Assembly: GCA_021397835.1 (NCBI GenBank)
Contig: JAJFZO010000049.1
Span: 1,121,001-1,185,000, forward strand
Source of the DNA: Moringa oleifera
Lineage: Eukaryota > Streptophyta > Magnoliopsida > Brassicales > Moringaceae
DNA length: 64,000 nt
Direction: 5' to 3'
Positions 1-13,438 of this stretch are shown here, piece after piece (position 1 is the stretch's first letter; each line of letters starts with the position of its first letter). The translations under genes and the position numbers were made by a program. The notes beneath the pieces were generated by a model. The model was not told the DNA's origin. It did no database searches and saw nothing but the letters and a program-made list of their open reading frames with translations.

Positions 1-3000
1 TTTGTCCGGCTGTGTGAGCGTCAACGTATGGAGCTGGCCCGACAAGTACAGGCCAATCAAAAAGCCATTAGAGAGAAGCAACTGAAATCCATCTTCCAAT
101 GGCGTAAGAAACTTCTTGAGGCTCACTGGGCCATTCGTGATGCACGTACTGCACGTAACAGGGGAGTTGCAAAATACCATGAGAGGATGTTGAGAGAGTT
201 TTCAAAGAGAAAGGATGATGATCGAAATAAAAGGATGGAGGCCTTGAAGAATAATGATGTTGAAAGGTATAGGGAGATGTTATTGGAGCAGCAAACTAGC
301 ATACCAGGTGATGGTGCAGAGAGATATGCCGTTCTCTCATCGTTCTTGACTCAGACAGAGGAATATCTTCATAAATTGGGAAGCAAAATTACAGCCGCCA
401 AGAATCAGCAAGAAGTGGAGGAGGCGGCAAATGCTGCTGCAGCTGCTGCACTATTGCAGGTACACTGTCATGCTCTTTTTTTTTTCCCCCTCTCTCACTC
501 TCTACCCCTACCCTTCCCCTCCCTCCTTGTCCCTAAACTCTCTCTTCCCAGTTAATTCTTTTGGGCCTTTTTCTGTTCCTGACGCTTGTGAAAAAAGAAA
601 TAAATCGATCTCTTTTGATACCCATTCTGGAATGAGTGTTTTTATGCTACTAATCTGTTTGGAACTTTGTTTGCTGATAAAAGGGTCTCTCAGAAGAAGA
701 GGTTAGGGCAGCCGCTGCCTGTGCTGGGGAGGAAGTGATGATCAGAAATCGGTTTACGGAGATGAATGCACCCAAGGATGGTTCTTCTGTCAGCAAGTGA
801 GCTGTTTATTTTTATATCTATTGTGTGTTCCTTTTTTTAATTCATATTAAAAAAGAGAGAAGAATAGGTTATTCTATTGCAAATGTCAACAGGATAGTAT
901 TGGGTGGAAGATTTGTATGGTATATGCCCTGGCTGTTTTCATGTTTCTTAATTTAGCATTTCTGACCATTTATTCTCAATCTTTTTGCCTAACATCCTTT
1001 CACCCTTTAGGATACAAGCTAATGCCCAAGGATGACAAAGCTGATATGTTATATGATGGATGTGCTTTAGGATTTACATTTTTCATTGTCTGGAAGAGTG
1101 TCCCTAGTATTGGTATAATTTGTTTTGTTATTTCTTGTTCTTTGCGGTTGTCCCCAGGTATTATAGTCTTGCGCATGCTGTTAATGAAAGAGTTACAAGG
1201 CAACCCTCAATGCTGCGAGCTGGAACCTTACGAGATTATCAGCTTGTAGGTTGCTATATTTAAGCTTTGTATTATTCTTTTGGCTGTTTTCTCTATCTTA
1301 TACTGTTTTCTTGCTGGAACTTTAGCATGTAAGGAATTTATTCTATTTTGTTCAACAGGTTGGGTTGCAATGGATGCTCTCATTATATAACAACAAATTA
1401 AATGGAATCCTGGCAGATGAGATGGGTCTTGGGAAGACTGTGCAGGTAATTTTAGGTTCTTACCTCAAAAGGGAAAAGAAAAAAAGAAAGAACAGAAAAA
1501 AGAGGAGCTCTTTGTTTTTTAAGTTGGTAGATTATGTCTTAGGTCTTTGTTTGCTGAGCAGTCTGATGATGCACACAATATTACTTCTTAAAGCAGAATG
1601 AACTGTGAAACATTATATTGGACAACCTTGTGCAATTCTCGACTGTCCATTTTTTGTTTTTGTAGGTAATGGCATTGATTGCTTACTTGATGGAGTTTAA
1701 AGGAAACTATGGCCCACATCTCATTATTGTTCCAAATGCTGTTCTGGTCAATTGGAAGGTTGGTCTATCTTTTGTTTTGCAATCATGGTTATGGATCTGT
1801 TTAGGGGACTTGTCAACATGGCTAATTGAGTTCTTGTTTCAGAGTGAGTTTCTGAATTGGCTGCCATCTGTATCTTGTATCTTTTATGTTGGTGGAAAGG
1901 ATCAAAGATCAAAATTGTTTTCTCAAGTAAGCAGCGATAATTTTTCCATTTACTAAATCTTGTAGTTGCTGACAAATTTTTGAATTTTCTTACGTTTTTC
2001 TTGCATATAGGAGGTTTGTGCCATGAAATTTAATGTACTTGTGACAACTTATGAGTTCATCATGTATGATCGTTCAAAACTTTCAAAAATTGATTGGAAG
2101 TATATCATAATCGATGAAGCACAACGAATGAAGGACAGGGAATCTGTTTTAGCTCGTGATCTTGATAGATATCGCTGTCAAAGGCGCCTACTTCTCACAG
2201 GGACCCCATTACAGGTATGTTGAATCTGTTTGTCTATGCATAGAGATAAATTAAAACCTACTAAATTGTGAAAATGTTTGTCTTTAGCAGGTTGTACTCC
2301 ATGTAGGCACCATCTTTTTGTAACAAAAAACAAAATGTGTAGTATTATTTGCAGAGCAGGAAGGGGGTGCATCCCAGTACAATTTTAGTTAGTTTGTAAG
2401 AGTTACTAGATCTATAAACTCTAAAAAATCCTCATTTACAAAATAATTCCCTAAATCTCATAATTTTAATACACTAACCCATGACTGTATTGCTATTGGT
2501 GTTTCAGCATTATCGAAAGCTTTTCTGTTTTTTTTTTCTTTCAACGTAACCCAAAATACCAACTAACCTAACTCTCTGTCCGCTCCATGCCATCAGTTCT
2601 CCCTGCATTAACCCAGAACATTCCCAACAGCTTTAATACGCACTCCCATAGTTGAGTAGTCTAGTTGCAACTTAGCAGTAAAGGTGATTGATCGTCTCCT
2701 CTGCCTCTTTGCATAAATAACACCAGTTTGCCAGAATTTTTCTCCTTTTCTTGAGGTTGCCTAAAGTCAAAATCTTTCCTGGCACAACATTCCATGTGAA
2801 AAGAGCCACTTTAGGAGGCACCCTTGTTTTCCAGCTCCCAAGGGAGCTACACCCTTACTTCACCACTATTAAGCCCTTTATATTATACTTTACTATAAAT
2901 TGATTTCCATCCCCTCTGACCATTTTCCACGCCCTCTATCCTCCAAATGGTTCTCTACTTTAATACACTGCAGCATACAACTCTTCAATTTGACTAATTT

Positions 3001-6000
3001 CCCATTCTTGTTTATTTCCTCAGCATTGCATATACCATAACTCACTTCCCCCATTCCCCTATGTGAACTCATTAACCTAGGCTTCTTTATTTTGTGCACT
3101 TATCTTTCCACAATTTAATAGTATTTCCTCTTCCCACTTTGAATTCTGTTCATAGCAGCTTCCTTTAATAGACTTCTACACGATCACTCCATGGTTTTTT
3201 TTCCCTATTTTGGTTATGTGCACCCTCTAACTCACCATACTCACTCCCCAAAAATTTCCTCAACAACCTTTCCTTCTCCACCATAAATCACCACAGCCAT
3301 TTTCCCATCAAGACCTTGCTAAAAGATATCATGTCCTTGATACCTAACCCTCCTCTATCAATGGTCCGCTTGATCACTTTCCACCTTACAAGATGGTATT
3401 TTTAAGTTTCCGCATACTGTCCCACTGTAACCTTTTTGAGTCATCTCCATCTTACTGGCTACCTCCCTTGGTATTGTGAATAAAAGATATAAAATACAGT
3501 GGTATAAAATACAGTGGGAGGTACATAGCGTACTCTTTATCAAAGTGAGTCTTCCAGCCTTCGATAAGTGGTGCCTTTTCCACTGCCAGTTTCTGCTCAA
3601 ATCTGTCCAATACACTATTCCATATAATTTTCTCTTTGTATTTAGCACCCAAAGGCAGCCCCAAATATTTTATCGAAGAACTTGCCACATCACAACCCAT
3701 TAGGGCAGCTAGTTCCCATCCATTTCCCTTCCCACCACAGCTAGCTCACTCTTTTCCATATTGATCTTCAAACTCGATACTGCTTGAGAGTCTACCAGAA
3801 CAGCCCTTAAGTTCAGTAGTTGCTCCACAAAAAACAATAGCATCGCTTGCGAATAGTAGATGGGATGCCATCTTCTCATTACCAGGTCTCCCAACTTTAA
3901 AGCCCACTAGTCGCTCGCACTCTACTGCCATTTTCAACAATCTATCCAGCGCCTTCATCACCAATATAAACAATAATGGGGTTAAGGGATTCCCTTGCCT
4001 TAAGCCGTTAGTGGAGTTAAAAAATTGTGATGGACAACCGTTTACCAATATACGTCGATACATCCAGCTGTATGATTTTTCTCCACACCTTATCCTCCTA
4101 AGCATGTAATTGAGAAGTACCATGACATGTGGCTGTATGCTTTCTCCATATCTAATTCGCACACCACTCTTTCTTTTTTTCGGGACTTAATGTGGCTATC
4201 AACCAACTCATTGGCGATTAGGGCAGCATCGAGAATTTTCCTTTCCTTGACAAAAGTGTTTTGGTTTTGGCTCATCACTTCCTCCACCACCTACCTGATC
4301 CTTTTTGCCAACACCTTGGATGTAAGCTTGTACACAAAGCCAACTAAACTCATTAGCCTAAAGTTCAAAATGCTTACTGTTTTCTTGGGTATTAGTATTA
4401 TGAAGGTAAATTTTAGTCACTTGACAAAATTTTCACTTTCATGAAACTCTTCAAAAAGTTTCGTCACATCTCCTTTCATCGTGCCTCCATTTGAGTTCAA
4501 AAATGCCATTCAAAATCCATATAGCATTGGGGTCTTATCTCCATCATATTCGTTGAGAGCACAGTAGACCTCATCTTCCCTAAATTGAGCTCTAATCTGT
4601 TGCTTGAGCTCAGTAGTTATCTTTTAAAAATTCAGCCAATTTAACTTTGATCATCGCCCCACCATTTCTTGATGCAACTTCTTGTCATACCCTTTAATCC
4701 CTTCCTTTTAACTCATCCTCCCCTTCTACCATGCTACCTTTTGTACTAATATAATTGATTGTTTTATGCATATTTGCCATTCTAAGGGGTGTTATTTTTG
4801 TCTCTTGTCTTCAACTGTAAAACTCGCATTTTTTTGGCACCAAAAAATTTGTCCGTTTTCAACAACTAAACCAATTCATTATTTAGCTCCATCCTTTTCC
4901 TCTGAAGTTTCTCATTGCTCCCACCCTCCATGATGATTCTGTTTACTTCTTGGAAGTCCTTCCACAGGTTTTCTCTCTGTTGCCTTATAGCCTAAACTAA
5001 TCCCTTCTCCATTTTTTGACATCTTAATTCACTGCCTTTAGCTTACAAGCAACCCTATAGCTTGCATTTTCCTTTCCCTCGTTTCCTCTTACCATTCCTC
5101 CACTCGTTGGTCGAAACCTTTAATTCGTAGTCATATATTTTCAAATCTAAAAAGGCAAGGAGACTTTATTGAATTGCGATCTGAAGTTGGCCTAGACAAC
5201 AATTGTTGCTCCATATATGGGAATGCCTCTTTCCTAACTCGTTGATACTAAGAATCTATTTAACTGGGACATTGACGGATTATACTTCAGATTAGACCAA
5301 GTGAACCATCCCCTTCCTTATGGTAGATCATGCATCTCAAGTTCCATAATTATCTCCCTGAATTCCCCACGGTAGTCCCTACCACCACCAACTCCCAATC
5401 TTTCATAGAAATAAATCACCACACTAAAATGACCTCGAATCATCCATGGCTTCGCTTCACATCTTTTCTAGCATTCTTTTAGATCTTCCAAAAGTTCTTG
5501 TCTTTCTCCCCTAATGCGACTCCCATAAACTCCTGTAAAGACCCATTCCATCCCCATCCCTTCTAACTCAAAGATGCATGATAATGACATTGCTCCTCTC
5601 CATCATTCCTTTCGTTTTCCCATTCATTCATTCCAACACAATGATATGTCGCCTGAATTCACTTGTTTCGCCTTAATTTCCCGTTTTACGCTTTTATTCC
5701 ACAAACTAGTCACCACCCAATATTTATCTCCTTCATTTTTGTCTTTGAAGACAAACATCTTCCGCCTTCCAATTTTGAAGTGCTTGCATAATAATATCCC
5801 CCTTTTTCATATTGTTCAACCCCTTGATATTCCAAGATATTATCCTAAGAATCATCTTCGCTGGCCTCCTTCTTTATTTTTCCTTCGCCTTTATTTTTTT
5901 CCTTTCCTTTCTTTTCATAATTTACCTCCATTCCAATCTTTTAAGTTCCTTACAATTTTCCTTTTGATTCCTCCTTCTTATCCCTACTTTTCCTTTTATT

Positions 6001-9000
6001 GTTTTCACAAGGCTTCTCCGACTCATTGTGGATTCAAACAAGGAAAAAAAAGTTCCTCTTCTATTCTTTTGAAAGGAATACCCATTGATTTATTGATATT
6101 AGCAAAATCTCTAGTACTTGCTTTAATGCCTATGTCATCACCTCCCTTCCATAGTTAACAACTCTTGGTCATTAGACACTCGGGTCAAACATCCCTTCCT
6201 GTTCTACCCCTTTTCCATATTAGTGTAAATCCTCTTGTTACCGTACTCTTTCATAATACCTTCCATATGACAAACTATAATTGATAAGACATCCAGTTCA
6301 AATTTTGCGTTTACTTTCTCTTTACTCGTCGATTTGACTATCGCCTAATTAACTTTAATCGATTCGCCCATCTTGACCACTTCGATCATCTCACCTTTCA
6401 CGTTTGTGGTCACAAAACTTCCTTATTCCCTAGATGCTCTGAGTTTACCCTCCTTAAGCATCATATCTTCATTATCAATCGTTTTTGTGACCTCTTTGAT
6501 GTTCGTCACCATTGGCCTACTGTCCCTCGCACTTCCTTTTGTTTTTGGATCAAGAACCCTAGCTAATCGACCTCGATATGTGATACTTAATTTAGATTGT
6601 GCCAACGACTTGGCCCGCTTGCCTAGAGTATCCGTTAGCCCAAAAACTTAAGCCCAACCCATCTGGACTTAATTTAGTGCATTTATCCAAAATCCCTCAT
6701 ATGTCCATAATTTCCCACCTCTAGATGCCTGTCTTCTTAGCTCTCCTCCATCTCATAGTTTATGTTGAGCGGAGCACCCAGAGAGAGGGCCTGAAGTCTC
6801 TAGTCTTAACTCCTCCAAAGATTCCGTTCAGATCTACTTATCCTCCTTCTTAGCCCCAATATTCCCCAATCTCTTGCTCACCTCCTCTCCCGCCCTTTTG
6901 CATAATGTTCTCTTAGCAACTTCTATCAGCCAGAACTGTCACCTTCATTTAGAATTAGAAGCGCTTGCTCTCTTCCATTGCTAATTTTGGAAATCCATGA
7001 GGGAACCCCACTTTCAAGTAACACTCTTTTCCCTTCTCTCCTTCTCCTTACCAACCCCACTCCCGTTACAGCCACCACCAAGGTGTTCAGCAACAGCCAC
7101 AACCACCTCCAATCTTCCTCATTTAAGAAAATTGAACTTTCCCCTTACTCTGGTCAGTAATCCATCAAATTCAAACAATTTCCTCTTGATCTTGATTGAG
7201 GAGATCCTCATCAAGAATCTGAGCAAATCTGCTCCCCGTACAATTTTTTGAGATTTGTTCCCAGTACAGTTACTCGAACAGAATGATAATCATTATGTAG
7301 GCGCCATTTATATAATTTTCTTTTCATTTAAATGTGTGCTTAGATGCACGTGGACATGTGTGTATAAGGTTGTCAGGATGAGATGTCTTGACTTTTGATT
7401 GAAAGTTTAAGTTCACTAACTATGTGTGTTAACCTTCTTACACTTAGGTCTGTCTTTTTGCTAATTTGGTACTTGTTTTATGCCTCTTAAGCTCTGCTGT
7501 CAACATTTCTTTTTTGATACACCATCAATATTTCAATCACTTTAGTACGATGACGAGGCCGCATATTCCTTGTTCAGTTAATCTTTGCTGTTAGAGGTCA
7601 GTGCTGACATATTGGAAAAAGATGCATATTCATAAAGTCTGGAATGCAGAAGGTTTCTCAACATATCATACCAGGCAATCAATCTATTGTTACATCATGA
7701 AACCCAACTTTGAGCTTGGTATATCCTAGATTTTTAAAAAGGCTACACCGAAATATGTGAAAAATAGGTTGGTTTTACAAGTCCTTTATTTGTATGTGGT
7801 TTTTTGGGTTGGGGGTGTCTTGATGGTGAATGTACATGTGCAAACCGGTTGGTCAGATCCTCTTTATCAGAGATGACCTGGAAAATATGAGGTTGTGTAT
7901 TCTTGTGACTAAATGTAACATGCAATAACGAGATTTATATATGTTGTCCTTTGATAGGAATCAGGTGGTATATATGTCCAGTACTTGTGCTTCCTGGACA
8001 TGAATTTGTGGGCAATGTGGGGAATAACAGTTTTCATTACATCTACATGACTGGCTTATTTATGTATTGTTGACATGACATTGAACATGAGTTACTTTTA
8101 TGTGCAGAATGATCTGAAAGAACTTTGGTCACTTCTAAATTTACTTCTTCCTGAAGTGTTTGATAACCGCAAAGCATTTCATGATTGGTTCTCACAACCA
8201 TTTCAAAAGGAAGGTCCTTCACATAATGCAGAGGATGACTGGCTTGAGACTGAAAAGAAGGTCATAATTATCCACCGGCTTCATCAAATTTTGGAGCCGT
8301 TTATGCTCAGGAGGCGTGTGGAGGATGTGGAAGGTTCACTTCCACCAAAGGTGCGCTGTGTTGGCTGTCAAGGTTACTCAACTCCTTTTTTTGGATTTAT
8401 CTCTAATCCTGTTGCTAAATTGCAGGTGTCCATAGTTTTAAGATGCAGAATGTCTGCTATTCAGAGTGCTATTTATGATTGGATAAAATCAACTGGGACT
8501 CTCAGAGTTGATCCTGAAGATGAGAAGCGCAGGGCTCAAAAAAATCCAATATACCAGGCCAAGATATATCGAACTTTGAATAACAGATGTATGGAGCTAA
8601 GGAAAGCTTGCAATCACCCTTTGCTCAATTACCCATATTTTAATGATTTTTCCAAGGATTTCCTTGTAAGATCTTGTGGAAAATTGTGGGTTCTGGATCG
8701 AATCCTTATAAAACTTCAGCGCACAGGGCACCGCGTGCTGCTTTTTAGTACAATGACAAAACTTCTTGATATCTTGGAGGAATACTTGCAATGGCGGCGG
8801 CTTATGTATAGACGAATAGATGGAACAACTAGCTTAGAAGATCGTGAATCAGCTATCGTGGACTTCAACTCTCCTGGATCTGACTGCTTCATCTTCTTGC
8901 TTAGTATTCGTGCAGCTGGACGGGGCCTTAATCTTCAGTCTGCTGACACAGTTATCATTTATGATCCTGATCCAAATCCTAAGAATGAGGAGCAGGCGGT

Positions 9001-12000
9001 TGCTAGAGCCCATCGGATTGGACAGACAAGAGAAGTTAAAGTGATTTATATGGAGGCAGTTGTAGACAAAATCTCCAGCCACCAAAAAGAGGATGAATTA
9101 AGAAGTGGTGGTTCAGTTGATTTAGAGGATGATTTTGCGGGCAAAGATCGATATATGGGATCTATTGAGAGTCTCATTAGGAACAACATTCAACAGTATA
9201 AAATTGACATGGCTGATGAGGTTATCAATGCTGGGCGTTTTGATCAGAGAACAACACATGAAGAGCGACGAATGACTTTGGAGACATTATTGCATGATGA
9301 GGAGAGGTATCAAGAAACTGTCCATGATGTTCCCTCACTGCAGGAGGTAAACCGAATGATTGCTAGAAGTAAAGATGAAGTTGAATTGTTTGATCAAATG
9401 GATGAAGAGCTGGATTGGACGGACGAGATGACTAGTCATGACCAGGTACCTAAGTGGCTCCGAGCAAGTACAAGAGAAGTGAATGCTGCTGTTGCTAATT
9501 TATCCAAAAAACCATCAAAAAACATTTTAATTGGTGGAGGTATTGGCCTGGAATCTGGTGAAGTGGAAGCCGAGAGAAAAAGGGGGCGGCCTAAGGGGAA
9601 AAAACATCCTAATTACAAAGAAATAGATGATGAGAATGGAGAATATTCAGAGGCAAGTTCTGATGAGAGAAATGGATATTCTGTGAATGAGGAGGAGGGA
9701 GAAATTGGAGACTTTGAAGAAGATGAACTTAGTGGTGCTGCTGGGGCTCCTCCAACCAACAAGGATGCATCAGAGGATTATGGCCCTGTTTGTGAGGGTG
9801 CATATGATTATCCCCGGATTTCAGAAAGTACCCGAAATAACCATGTACTTGATGAAGCTGGTTCCTCGGGATCATCTCCTGACAGTCGAAGATTAACACA
9901 AATGGTATCTCCTGTTTCTTCTCAGAAATTTGGGTCTCTCTCTGCATTAGATGCTAGGCCAAGTTCTGTTTCGAAGAGGATGGTACGTGTCTTACCTTTC
10001 TGTATTAATGCTCTCATCAGAGTTGCTGCCATCTGCTCATTTTTGTTCTGTTAGCATTTGCAGCCAGATGAACTAGAGGAAGGAGAAATTGCAGTTTCAG
10101 GAGATTCTCACATAGACCACCAGCAGTCCGGCAGTTGGATACATGATCGCGATGAAGGTGAAGATGAGCAGGTTGTACAACCTAAGATAAAACGAAAACG
10201 TAGCATTCGGGTTCGGCCGCGTCATGCTGTGGAAAGACCAGAGGAGAAGGGCAGCAATGATGCACCTTCTCTCCAACGCGGTGATCAATCTCTGTTGCCA
10301 TTCCAAGTGGACCATAAATATCAGTCACAATTGAGGACTGATGCTGAAACAAAAATATTCCTGGAGTCCAATGCTTCCAAGCATGATCAAAGCGATTCAT
10401 CTACGAAAGTTAGACGGAATTTACCTGGAAGGAGGATAGCCAATACGTCTAAGTTGCATGCTTCCCCAAAATCTGTTAGATTGAACTGCATGCCCATTCC
10501 TGCCGAGGATGTTGCTGAACCCTCCAGGGAAAGTTGGGATGGAAAAACTGTAAATACATGTGGGACTTCAAGTTTTGGTGCTAAAATGTCCGATGGCATC
10601 CAAAGAAGGGTATGTATTGTCAAATTTCTGCATTTCTATATTTCTGGATTGATGGATGCTTGATGCTATCTGTTGCTGTCATCGTACTCTGATAGTTAGA
10701 TGCCTATGTTTCTCTTGAACCTCGTTCTCTGTCTCTGAGTACCTGTATGCTTCCTCTCTGTTCTTATGCATCTACAGTAACATCTGATTCTGGAGCAGGA
10801 TGTGAGTTCCAAATAATGTCGAAGCAGACTTGAATTTGGAGTGTCAAATTTCATTCATGAATTGGATTTTGATCTCCCTGATATGGTGTCAAGATTGAGC
10901 TGGATTTCGTAAAAATATAATTATTCATTTCACTATTAATCTGTTATTTAAACAAACAGCCTCAATGTTATGCCTTTTATTTTGCTCCTATCTTGGTTGA
11001 CCAAAAAATAGGATATTAAGTTTCCTTGTCATTACTTTTTCTGGTAAGTATTTCTTATAAACATTAATTTCATTTCTATCAGATATTGGTACAGATGATA
11101 GGAGGGGTACTTCCCCCCTCCCCCACCGTCCCCCCACTCCACAAAAAAGAGGGATAAAAAGAAATAAATAAAGTTGATGGTAGGAAGCTATCGCGAGGTT
11201 AAGATTTTAAGAATGTGATTGCTGATGATATAATGTCTCTGGAAACATGTGTTGTCTGACTAGTTCCATCTGAAGTTTTCTGTCGATGTTTTCATTCCAG
11301 GTTTTCTTGGAGAACTTGAAAATCTAAAGCCAAAAGGACAATTGTGGCATTAGTTTCTTTAGCTATTTGGGATGGTATGGAGGGAGAGGAATAAGAGGGA
11401 GTTGAAACTCCATTACTGTTGATTAAGGATAGGAGGGAGCTGCTCTTGGACTTTTGGGTGACTGTTAAATATGATGTAATTGGGGTAGAACTAGTGGAGT
11501 TCTTGGAACTCCTTTCTAACAAACCATGCTTGTGCATGAGTAGCACCCCCTCAGTGCTAAATGTATATATTAATACGATGCTTTGTTTCTGATCCAAGTA
11601 CCAAAAAAAAAGGAACGTGAAAATCTATGCATGCATGGAGAACTTAAATTAAAGATAATTTCTATTGACTTCTAAACTTTCTTTCTGACTTTTTATTTCC
11701 TTGCCTACTGCTGTATTATGTTATATTTTCCATGAATTTACTTGGAAGTCACATATCTGCAGTGCAAAAGCGTAATTAGCAAGCTCCAAAGGAGAATTGA
11801 TAAGGAGGGTCAACAGATTGTGCCCATGCTAACAAATTTGTGGAAGCGGATTGAAAATTCTGGTTACATGGCTGGGGGTGGGAATAATCTTTTGGATTTA
11901 CGGAGGATTGATCATCGTGTTGACAGATTAGAGTATAATGGAGTGCTGGAGCTTGTGTCTGATGTGCAATTTATGTTAAAAGGTGCTATGCAATTTTATG

Positions 12001-13011
12001 GCTTCTCCCACGAGGTATGAATGCTCATCCTGACTTGGAGTTTACCATTTCATCGCTACATTTTAATGGGTTTACTCATGATTACATCCTCGTTTGGATT
12101 TTCCATGAGCCTTTCATTGGAAGCACATTAAGTTTTGAGCCATATTAAGTTCGCTCTGTGGCATGGCATCCCCATACACACATACATGCAATGGTTTTGC
12201 AGTAGGCTTAGGTCCAGATAGTCAGTTAGGTCAAATTGTGTTTCATGCATACTCTGTCCCTTTATTCTGTTAAAAACAATTGTATTAAGGTTTGAGTACC
12301 GGGGTTTTTCTCACTCAAGGGAGTCAAAATCTCAAAGCAAAGTTTTATTCACAGGTAAGATCTGAAGCAAGGAAGGTACACAATCTCTTTTTCGATATTT
12401 TGAAGATTGCATTTCCAGAGACGAATTTCCGAGAAGCCAGAAATGCACTGTCTTTTGCTGCCCCAATATCGGTCTCCACATCTGCTCCATCCCCAAGGCA
12501 GGCAGGTTTTATCCAAGGCAAGAGACATAAAGTAATAAATGAGGTAGAACCTGATCGAAGCCCTCCGCAAAAGCCTCAGCAACGTGGATCCATACCTACT
12601 GGTGAAGACACAAGGGTCAGAGTGCATATTCCCCCAAAGGAATCCAGGCTTGGCAGCATGAGTGGGAGCAGTAGAGAGCAGAGTCAACCAGACGACTCTA
12701 CTCTGCTTGCTCATCCAGGGGAGCTTGTTATTTGCAAGAAGAAGAGGAAAGACAGGGAAAAGTCTGTGGTGAAGACGAGGACAGGATCAACTGGGCCTGT
12801 CTCACCCCCTGGTATGGCTCGTGGAATTAGAAGTCCAAATCCAGGTTCAGGTCCCAAGGATATGAGAACAACCCAACAGACCAGCCATCAGCAAGGGTGG
12901 GCAAACCAGCCTGCCCATCCTTCAAATGGTGGTGGTGAGTCAGTTGGGTGGGCGAATCCTGTAAAGAGGTTGAGAACTGATGCTGGCAAAAGAAGGCCGA
13001 GTCATTTGTGA
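1..13011 (+). CDS. BRM: SWI/SNF chromatin-remodelling ATPase BRAHMA (5' end outside window)
   Basis: Catalytic subunit of plant SWI/SNF complexes, which move nucleosomes using ATP in the nucleus. Exons in the window: 1-459, 684-796, 1158-1245, 1359-1445, 1666-1758, 1843-1926, 2011-2214, 8108-8350, 8426-9982, 10064-10609, 11763-12014 and 12355-13011. All junctions are GT-AG and in phase, giving about 1460 residues with no start, because the frame is open at base 1. The first exon is the HSA region. The SNF2 lobe has Walker A DEMGLGKT and a DEAQ box; the helicase C lobe has [10 protein letters not shown] and ARAHRIGQ. An AT-hook-like KRGRPKGKK follows. The last two exons form the bromodomain-like region, and the protein ends KRRPSHL as I recall for Arabidopsis BRM. 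The N-terminal QLQ part must lie to the left. The 5.9-kb intron 2215-8107 carries a LINE. BRM converges on the UBC gene, 427 bp away. Confidence 0.97.
2301..2313. repeat. Left target-site duplication of the LINE
   Basis: The 13-mer atgtaggcaccat matches atgtaggcgccat at 7295-7307 with one A/G difference. The two copies sit exactly outside the region with LINE coding similarity, as expected from target-primed reverse transcription. Confidence 0.75.
2314..7294 (-). mobile_element. Degenerate L1-type LINE retrotransposon inside a BRM intron, antisense to BRM
   Basis: Decayed non-LTR retrotransposon read on the minus strand. The order is as expected for plant LINEs. A probable ORF1/spacer lies at about 7200-5900. 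An AP-like endonuclease begins near 5855 with [15 protein letters not shown] and ends its core near 5200. Reverse transcriptase lies at about 4290-3360, including [33 protein letters not shown] and FASDA in place of the catalytic FADD. A zf-RVT-like domain ([18 protein letters not shown], then CYLCKE) lies at about 2830-2690. Stops and frameshifts break every domain, so the element is dead. Bounds are set by a 13-bp near-perfect direct repeat at 2301-2313 and 7295-7307, taken as the target-site duplication. The poly-A end is degraded. The flanking BRM exons remain intact. Confidence 0.92.
2600..5855 (-). pseudogene. LINE ORF2 (endonuclease, reverse transcriptase, zinc-finger RT tail), inactivated
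   Basis: The coding remains of the LINE. The likely ORF2 start is the ATG at 5855-5853, opening the AP-endonuclease signature with SWNIKGLN. The reading frame then shifts repeatedly: several frames are needed to follow the endonuclease, RT palm and zf-RVT segments. The RT catalytic box reads FASDA near 3853, losing the second Asp of the usual FADD. It cannot make a working reverse transcriptase. It was assigned from family motifs remembered from plant LINE elements, not from a search. Confidence 0.85.
7295..7307. repeat. Right target-site duplication of the LINE
   Basis: Partner of the repeat at 2301-2313, with 12 of 13 bases identical. It lies just outside the 5' end of the minus-strand element. 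The single mismatch fits an old insertion. Confidence 0.75.
11108..11142 (+). other. C-rich tract in a BRM intron
   Basis: Run of cytosine blocks (cccccctccccc, then ccccccactcc) within the BRM intron 10610-11762. The opposite strand has at least four G-runs close together and could form a G-quadruplex. No other function is visible. Confidence 0.4.
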
Positions 13012-13438
13012 CTTTTTTGAAGAATATTGTATCTTGGTATAAAATGTATCCCGCAATTGATTTCAGTGCTTGTTTGAGGCCATTCTCAGACTGTGCAATT
13101 GCAGTGAGTCCACAGCTGAGTAATGTTAAGATAGATCTAGTCCGTAATACCTTATTGTATACTGCTTTTTCCAGGCTCTTACAATCTAATAGTTACCATA
13201 TATTTGCCTGGCATGTATTCTCCCGTAGAAGTAGATAACTAAGCTGAATAAATAAGTCAGGAAATCCAGTTCCCAAGAAGAAAACCAATTGAGTTTATTT
13301 ACAGTGATGAAAGAAACTGATTCACTTTGTCCTATCCAATGAAGAAGTCTATTCTGTGAGTTGCCATAGAGTGAAGAGAAGCTAAAACATCATGTACAGA
13401 GTAAAACGCAGAGCTTAGGGGGCAAGTCATGGATTTAA
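13012..13438. other. Shared 3' region between convergent BRM and UBC genes
   Basis: No coding sequence. It should hold the BRM 3' UTR (an aataaata stretch near 13246 could serve as a poly-A signal) and the 3' UTR of the minus-strand UBC gene. With only 427 bp between the two stop codons, the 3' ends may overlap. Confidence 0.6.

Noticed and set aside
431..706. 91-codon plus-strand frame overlapping BRM
   Set aside because: Crosses the BRM splice donor at 459 in another frame and runs through the intron; it is a shadow.
5574..6158. 194-codon plus-strand open frame
   Set aside because: Lies opposite the LINE endonuclease start and spacer on the minus strand; composition is Phe/Pro/Ser-rich antisense of an A-rich coding strand, with no domain.
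10055..10063. Alternative BRM acceptor at ttag before CATTTGCAG
   Set aside because: Would insert three residues (HLQ) before PDELEEGE; the downstream TTTGCAG acceptor gives the family-typical join, though NAG-type variation is possible.
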